This document shows positions 55,930-60,924 of a stretch of 60,924 nucleotides of DNA, piece by piece. The first letter of the stretch is position 1; every line of letters starts with the position of its first letter. The translations under genes and the position numbers were made by a program. Origin of the DNA: Chlorobiota bacterium (lineage in GTDB: Bacteria > Bacteroidota > Bacteroidia > Bacteroidales > JAADGE01); the NCBI GenBank assembly GCA_013152535.1, contig JAADGE010000015.1:1-60924 (forward strand), given 5' to 3'. The notes under the pieces were generated by a model. It had not been told where the DNA came from, ran no database searches, and saw only the letters and a list, made by a program, of their open reading frames with translations.

Positions 55930-57894
55930 TTGAAATTTCTTTTGGCAATAATATTATTTACAGTGAGTTTCGGTGAAGTATTTTCACAAGAGAGAACATT
56001 CTTTGCTTCCGACAAATATTTTTTTTGGAAACCTTTGTCTTTTTCCGGAGAATTCAGAACGAGCGGACATTATCGTAAACAAGATATATATACTGATTAT
56101 ATTCATGATATCCAAAACAGTTCGCGGTTTTCTCTGGGAGGTCTCATTCACTCTGAAAGTTATATTTGGCAACCGGATTTTTTATTATTGAATATTGATG
56201 CAGAATATAATCCTGATTTTATTAAGGAAAATTTTATTGTTATACCGGATCAATCCGAGAACAGAACAATGAAGAGACTGAATATCCGAACAACTTTATT
56301 CAACAACAAAATAATATCTTTAAATACATCTGCCAATTTAAGTCAAATATACAGTAACAGAGAAAATTTAACAAATATTAAAACGGATTCAAAACAACTC
56401 GGCAGTATGTTAAGTTATTCTAATAAAATTCTTCCGTTTAATTTAAGCTTTAATAAAACAAAATGGATTCAAGAAGAAACCGAAACAGGCAGAGTTTCAC
56501 AAATGGATCAAATTAATTTTACCGGCAGAATTTCCAAATCATTTTATTCCTCCGACAAACACGAGTTGGAATATGTGCATAATAATTATTTTTATAATTA
56601 TGTGAATTTATATCAGACTCATACCGTGTCGGATTATATAACGCTTAATGATTATTTTAATTTTGACACAAAAAAAAGGTATAATTTCCGCTCTCGAATT
56701 TCTTATCGAAATCAAAAAGGTTCGATTAATTTTATCAAATTTGCTGCGGATGATAATCTTTTAATCAAACTTCCTCAAAATTTTACATTACACAGTAATT
56801 ACAGCTATATTAACCAAATTCAAGAAATCCAAAATACAACTGTTAACGATATAAAAACCATTCTTCGACATAAGTTATATTTAAGTCTGAATACCGATAT
56901 TTTTTATGAATACCGAAAAAATTTATATACAATATATCAAGAAACATATAATATTTTCGGAGGAGATATTTATTATACAAAAAAAATCCTTTTCAAAGGA
57001 AGACTTAATTTATCTTATAATTATCGACGACAAAACTTTAATACCTTAAGCCGACCGGTTTCAATTCAAATTATTAATGAAAACCATATATTAACAGACG
57101 GGCAAATTGTATTACTTAACAGACCCTATATTGATATTTCTTCAATAGTTGTATCCAATCTTTCCGGTTCAATTATTTACCAACAAAATTTAGATTATAT
57201 TCTTATTGTACGAAATAATTATATTGAAATTCAACGTTTTCCCGGCGGACAAATTGCTGATAATCAAGGAGTAAATGTTGATTATACTGTTAATTTACCG
57301 GAAACATACAATTATGATTCTAATTTAAATAAATTCTCTGCAAGTGTTTCATTGTGGAAAAGATTATTGGAATTTTATTTCAATGTTTCAAATCAGAATT
57401 TTGTAAACGAACAAAATGTAGATTTGTTAATTTTGAACTACTATACACAATATCGATACGGATTTCACGCAGACGTTAAATTTGCAACAGCCGGTATTGA
57501 GTTTGACAATTATATAAGCACTATTATTCCTTATAAAATGGTACGGTATTATATTACCGTTCAAAAAAATTTCAACGAAAAAATATTAGTTTCATTGAAC
57601 AGTAATATCAGAAATTATTATTTGGTTAATGATGATGTCAGAAATATTTATTCAGATATTTCTGCAAAAACAGTTTACAGAATTTTCAGTTCAACAAAAG
57701 CAAGTTTAGATATCGGGTATCGTAAACAAATCGGATCCGGAATTAATTTGAATTTATTAACGGCAAGATTAGAAATCACATCTCAATTTCGCCAATTATT
57801 TACAACTCTCGGATTTGAGAAATATAACCGAGATTTCTTAGGTAATAAGAATAACTATTCCGGAGTCTATTTTAGATTAATAAGAAAATTTTAA
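55930..57894 (+). CDS. Large outer-membrane beta-barrel of a porin-cytochrome conduit
   Basis: 654 residues. The start is TTG at 55930; it opens a clear signal peptide (FLLAIILFTVSFGEVFSQ), and no ATG in frame is near. The mature protein is a long series of amphipathic strands rich in Tyr, Phe and Asn with polar loops, ending YFRLIRKF, with the terminal Phe of outer-membrane barrels. It has no heme site. It lies between a lipoprotein cytochrome (MHC4) and two exported cytochromes (MHC5, MHC6), the gene order of porin-cytochrome complexes such as MtrAB or OmbB-OmaB-OmcB. I see no sequence identity to those; the call rests on fold signs and context. Confidence 0.75.
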   Translation: MKFLLAIILFTVSFGEVFSQERTFFASDKYFFWKPLSFSGEFRTSGHYRKQDIYTDYIHDIQNSSRFSLGGLIHSESYIWQPDFLLLNIDAEYNPDFIKENFIVIPDQSENRTMKRLNIRTTLFNNKIISLNTSANLSQIYSNRENLTNIKTDSKQLGSMLSYSNKILPFNLSFNKTKWIQEETETGRVSQMDQINFTGRISKSFYSSDKHELEYVHNNYFYNYVNLYQTHTVSDYITLNDYFNFDTKKRYNFRSRISYRNQKGSINFIKFAADDNLLIKLPQNFTLHSNYSYINQIQEIQNTTVNDIKTILRHKLYLSLNTDIFYEYRKNLYTIYQETYNIFGGDIYYTKKILFKGRLNLSYNYRRQNFNTLSRPVSIQIINENHILTDGQIVLLNRPYIDISSIVVSNLSGSIIYQQNLDYILIVRNNYIEIQRFPGGQIADNQGVNVDYTVNLPETYNYDSNLNKFSASVSLWKRLLEFYFNVSNQNFVNEQNVDLLILNYYTQYRYGFHADVKFATAGIEFDNYISTIIPYKMVRYYITVQKNFNEKILVSLNSNIRNYYLVNDDVRNIYSDISAKTVYRIFSSTKASLDIGYRKQIGSGINLNLLTARLEITSQFRQLFTTLGFEKYNRDFLGNKNNYSGVYFRLIRKF

Positions 57895-57905
57895 GATTGA
57901 TAAAA

Positions 57906-59201
57906 ATGTGTACAAAATATATTAAATATTTAATTTCGGTAATTGTCTTTCTTTCGTTTTCATTGAATCTTTTCAGTCAGGAAGATCAACCGCAATGTAC
58001 GAACTGTCATAAAAAACTAATGACCGGTAAAATTGTTCACGCTGCTGCCGATGATTGCTCAACCTGCCATGAAAGTAACGGGAATAAACATCCGCTTGCA
58101 GATAAAAAAGGATTTAATTTAAGCGAGAAAATACCTGACTTATGTTATATGTGCCACGACAGAAAAGACACCAAAAAAAATGTTCATCCGCCTGCAGAAG
58201 AAGGTGAATGTATCCTGTGTCATTCTCCGCACAGCTCACCGAATAATTATTTGTTGACAGAAAAACCGGTATCAAAACTTTGCTTCGAATGTCATGATTT
58301 AGAAATTCCCCGAACCGATATTATGCATGACCCCGTTAAAAAAGGTAAATGTAATGAATGTCATGACCCGCACCAATCCGATAATGATAAATTTCTTATT
58401 GAAAAAAAACCGCAACTGTGCTTTACCTGTCATAAAGATAAAGAAAAAGAAGCAAAAATGGAAAATATCCATCCGCCCTTTGAAGATGATTGTGCAAATT
58501 GTCATAATCCTCACTCTTCGCCTGTTAACAATCTCTTAATACAAAAAACACCTGATTTATGTTTTAACTGTCACGATGAATTTGCTGATGCCAAAAAATC
58601 TAAATCGGTTCATAATGTGATATTTGATAAAAAGAACTGTATTAATTGCCATTCACCCCATGCCTCAAATAACAGCAAATTACTAATTGCAAAGAATAAT
58701 GATTTATGTTTTACCTGTCACAACAAAAAAATTAAAACCGAAAATAAAACTATTGAAAACATTTATTCTAAAATCAAAAACGGAAAATCTGTTCATGCAC
58801 CTATCGAACTTGACGGTTGCGGAGCTTGTCATCTTCCGCATTTTTCTGATAATAATTATCTTTTAAACTTAAGTTATCCGAAGAAAAGATATGTTGAGGC
58901 AAAAGTAAAAAATTTTGCTCTCTGTTTTGAATGCCACGACAGCAGTTTATTAACAGATAAAAACACAACGACCGAAACAAATTTCAGAAACGGTAATGAA
59001 AATTTGCATTTTTTACATATTAACGGAGAAAAGGGCAGAAATTGTAACCTTTGTCATGACCTGCATGCATCACAAAACGAACATCTTATCAGAGAAAAAG
59101 CAAATTTCGGAAATTGGGAAATGAATTTAAACTATAAACCTGTTAAAACCGGTGGTTCTTGTTTTCCGGGTTGTCACGGTAAGAAAGAATATATCAGATA
59201 A
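57906..59201 (+). CDS. Multiheme cytochrome MHC5 (15 hemes)
   Basis: 432 residues from the ATG at 57906 (a TTG at 57897 is possible). Signal peptide YLISVIVFLSFSLNLFSQ. Fourteen CXXCH sites plus a C-terminal CX3CH (CFPGCH, 59160-59177). Hemes come in pairs, a DLCF(x)CH site followed by a CxxCHSPH/CHDPH site, every 40 residues or so. The end reads LHFLHINGEKGRNCNLCHDL then KPVKTGGSCFPGCHGKK. MHC6 downstream has the same architecture heme for heme, so the two arose by tandem duplication. Likely electron carrier of the conduit. Confidence 0.9.
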   Translation: MCTKYIKYLISVIVFLSFSLNLFSQEDQPQCTNCHKKLMTGKIVHAAADDCSTCHESNGNKHPLADKKGFNLSEKIPDLCYMCHDRKDTKKNVHPPAEEGECILCHSPHSSPNNYLLTEKPVSKLCFECHDLEIPRTDIMHDPVKKGKCNECHDPHQSDNDKFLIEKKPQLCFTCHKDKEKEAKMENIHPPFEDDCANCHNPHSSPVNNLLIQKTPDLCFNCHDEFADAKKSKSVHNVIFDKKNCINCHSPHASNNSKLLIAKNNDLCFTCHNKKIKTENKTIENIYSKIKNGKSVHAPIELDGCGACHLPHFSDNNYLLNLSYPKKRYVEAKVKNFALCFECHDSSLLTDKNTTTETNFRNGNENLHFLHINGEKGRNCNLCHDLHASQNEHLIREKANFGNWEMNLNYKPVKTGGSCFPGCHGKKEYIR

Positions 59202-59211
59202 TATAAAAAAT

Positions 59212-60924
59212 ATGAATTTATCATTTAAAATATTACTCATAACTTTATCTTCCGGAATAATTGCATTCGGTTCATTTGCAATTATTAATTCTGAAACTAT
59301 TAATGTAAATAAAACAAATGATATATTTCATACAGAGCAAGATAAAAAATGTACTTTCTGCCACAGCGATAAAATAAAGTATGAATATGTTCATGCAGCA
59401 GCCGAAGATGATTGTGAAAATTGTCACCAGCCTACCGGAAAAAAACATCCGAAAAGTAATGTAAAAGGATTTACTCTTGTTTCACAAATGCCTGATTTGT
59501 GCTATAATTGTCATGAATCAAAATCGGATAAAAAGTATGTTCATACACCAATAAAAACTAAAGGATGTTTAACTTGTCATTCACCCCACGGCTCATCAAA
59601 TAAATCATTACTGCTTAAAAATCCGGATAACGATTTTTGTAAAAATTGTCATAATTTAAAAATTGCAAAAAATGATGTAGTTCATGCCCCTGTCGAATTC
59701 TCAGATTGCATTGATTGTCATGACCCGCACCAGTCAAATAATCCGAATTTACTCACGGAAAGTAAACCTCAACTTTGTTATACATGCCACGATGATTTAA
59801 AAAATGCGAGTAAAAAAAAGAATGTACATCCTGCCTTTGAGGATGATTGCGGAAATTGTCATATGCCTCATAATTCTCCCAATCAATATTTATTAACTGA
59901 AAAAACACCAAATCTTTGTTATGAATGTCATAGTGATATTCAAGATGAAATTAAACTTGCAAAAACAGTCCATTTGCCTGTTAAACAAGATGAAAATTGT
60001 TTGAATTGTCATTCACCTCATGCTTCGGACAACAATAATATTTTACTGAATACTGAAAACGCACTTTGTTTAAGCTGTCATAACGATACTATTTCAACCG
60101 AAAAAGGAACAATCCCTAATATCAAAAAACATCTTGAGGAGAGTTCATATATACATGAGCCGGTGAAAGACAATTGTATAAATTGTCATAAGCCGCATGC
60201 TTCCGAAAATAATTTTCTTTTGTCTGAAGCTTTTCCTTCAAAGGAATATGTTGAAGCAAAACCGGAAAATTTTGCTCTTTGTTTTGAATGTCATGACAGC
60301 GGATTACTTACAGAAAAAAGAACCGAAACAGCAACTAATTTTCGAAACGGAAACCAAAATTTACATTATTTTCATATTCACGGAGAAAAGGGCAGAAGTT
60401 GTGTTTTTTGTCATGATGTCCATGCTGCAAAAAATCAATTTTTAATTAAAAACAGGACAATTTTCGGGACTTGGGTAATGCCTATGAGTTTTGCATTTAC
60501 TAAGACAGGAGGCTCTTGCGGAAACGGTTGCCATTCAGAAAAAAAATATGACCGTATTAATCCGATAAAATATCTTTTACAAGATAAAGATACAGGAACA
60601 ACAATAACGAATAATATGAAAATTAACGATACGATAAACATTGAAAACAATTCAAATGTTCCTGTTCTGAAAAAAGACTCTGCTGTTGTTTTAAAAAATG
60701 AAATAAAAGATGATACTGTAAAAATTGAAAATAAACCTGCTGACGATACCCCAAACAAAGACTCTGTTGCCGGTACTTACGGAAATAAAATTATTAAAGA
60801 TACGATAAACGTTAAAAACAATTCAAATGTTCCTGTTCTGAAAAAAGACTCTGCTGTTGTTTTAAAAAATGAAATAAAAGATGATACTGTAACAATTGAA
60901 AATAAACCCGCTGCCGATACCCCA
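59212..60924 (+). CDS. Multiheme cytochrome MHC6 (15 hemes), partial at window end
   Basis: 571 codons, open to the window edge. Starts 10 bases after MHC5 with a signal peptide (ILLITLSSGIIAFGSFA). Fourteen CXXCH sites plus CX3CH (CGNGCH, 60517-60534), in the same order as MHC5; shared blocks include NFALCFECHDSGLLTEKR and FHIHGEKGRSCVFCHDVHAA. Unlike MHC5 it continues past the last heme into a Lys/Asp/Asn-rich tail of tandem 57-residue repeats (from about 60628), so another domain may follow outside the window. The ending cannot be judged. Confidence 0.88.
   Translation, partial: MNLSFKILLITLSSGIIAFGSFAIINSETINVNKTNDIFHTEQDKKCTFCHSDKIKYEYVHAAAEDDCENCHQPTGKKHPKSNVKGFTLVSQMPDLCYNCHESKSDKKYVHTPIKTKGCLTCHSPHGSSNKSLLLKNPDNDFCKNCHNLKIAKNDVVHAPVEFSDCIDCHDPHQSNNPNLLTESKPQLCYTCHDDLKNASKKKNVHPAFEDDCGNCHMPHNSPNQYLLTEKTPNLCYECHSDIQDEIKLAKTVHLPVKQDENCLNCHSPHASDNNNILLNTENALCLSCHNDTISTEKGTIPNIKKHLEESSYIHEPVKDNCINCHKPHASENNFLLSEAFPSKEYVEAKPENFALCFECHDSGLLTEKRTETATNFRNGNQNLHYFHIHGEKGRSCVFCHDVHAAKNQFLIKNRTIFGTWVMPMSFAFTKTGGSCGNGCHSEKKYDRINPIKYLLQDKDTGTTITNNMKINDTINIENNSNVPVLKKDSAVVLKNEIKDDTVKIENKPADDTPNKDSVAGTYGNKIIKDTINVKNNSNVPVLKKDSAVVLKNEIKDDTVTIENKPAADTP
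60628..60924 (+). repeat. Tandem 171-bp repeat in the MHC6 tail
   Basis: A unit starting GATACGATAAAC at 60628 recurs at 60799, a 171-bp (57-codon) period. The second copy is nearly identical over the 126 bases visible and is cut by the window end. It encodes a polar linker with NNSNVPVLKKDSAVVLKNE. Confidence 0.85.

Noticed and set aside
58000-60540. Regularly spaced repeats of MHC5/MHC6 as a CRISPR-like array
   Set aside because: The periodicity is protein-level heme modules with variable DNA, not identical direct repeats.

Overview
The window is bacterial chromosome from a Bacteroidota. It is AT-rich. Start codons mostly lack Shine-Dalgarno sequences, and several promoters fit the Bacteroidota TTTG / TAnnTTTG pattern. 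Secreted proteins carry type IX secretion (T9SS) C-terminal domains. Family-specific genes (DUF4270, DUF5777, bactofilin next to atpZ, a single-domain glycogen synthase) agree. No tRNA, rRNA, CRISPR array or intact mobile element was seen. No cytochrome c maturation genes are in the window.

Layout. 1-6.4 kb: end of sdhB, fabD, ahcY, a degenerate Rieske-like lipoprotein, a basic secreted protein, greA-HIT, a decayed cysK relic and a secreted nuclease. 6.5-11.0 kb (minus): a beta-propeller gene (NHL1) followed by a 20-heme cytochrome gene (MHC1). 11.0-11.9 kb: regulatory DNA plus relics of an IS1182-type transposase and a regulator propeller gene. 11.9-35.3 kb: housekeeping, namely radA, panD, a candidate structured small RNA, methylmalonyl-CoA mutase, glmS, DUF4270, glycogen synthase, panC, an HD hydrolase, lpxD-lpxC-lpxA, glgP, atpZ with bactofilin, accB-accC, fabH, and rpmF with DUF177. 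35.6-60.9 kb: a large multiheme cytochrome region. It holds a second NHL-MHC cassette with a 26-heme, 1968-residue protein; a minus-strand operon of hexaheme lipoprotein, DUF5777 barrel and monoheme lipoprotein; a tetraheme c554-like protein; NHL3-MHC3 joined to a sensor kinase and a sigma54 activator; a small monocistronic tetraheme protein; and NHL4-MHC4-outer-membrane barrel-MHC5-MHC6, which runs off the window end.

How it fits together. Each of the four large cytochrome operons starts with a beta-propeller gene directly before a multiheme cytochrome gene. The last operon adds an outer-membrane barrel, as expected of a porin-cytochrome conduit for electron transfer across the outer membrane. 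The kinase has its own periplasmic CXXCH heme site, and its partner is an NtrC-type activator. Upstream of the cytochrome operons I find sigma54-like GG-N10-GT elements. At three places there are paired near-palindromes, GGGTTATWTGMCC-like, exactly 22 bp centre to centre. Two of these pairs lie 273-274 bp from their GG element. I read this as a heme-sensing, sigma54-controlled regulon for extracellular electron transfer. The sequence elements are directly visible; the function is inference.
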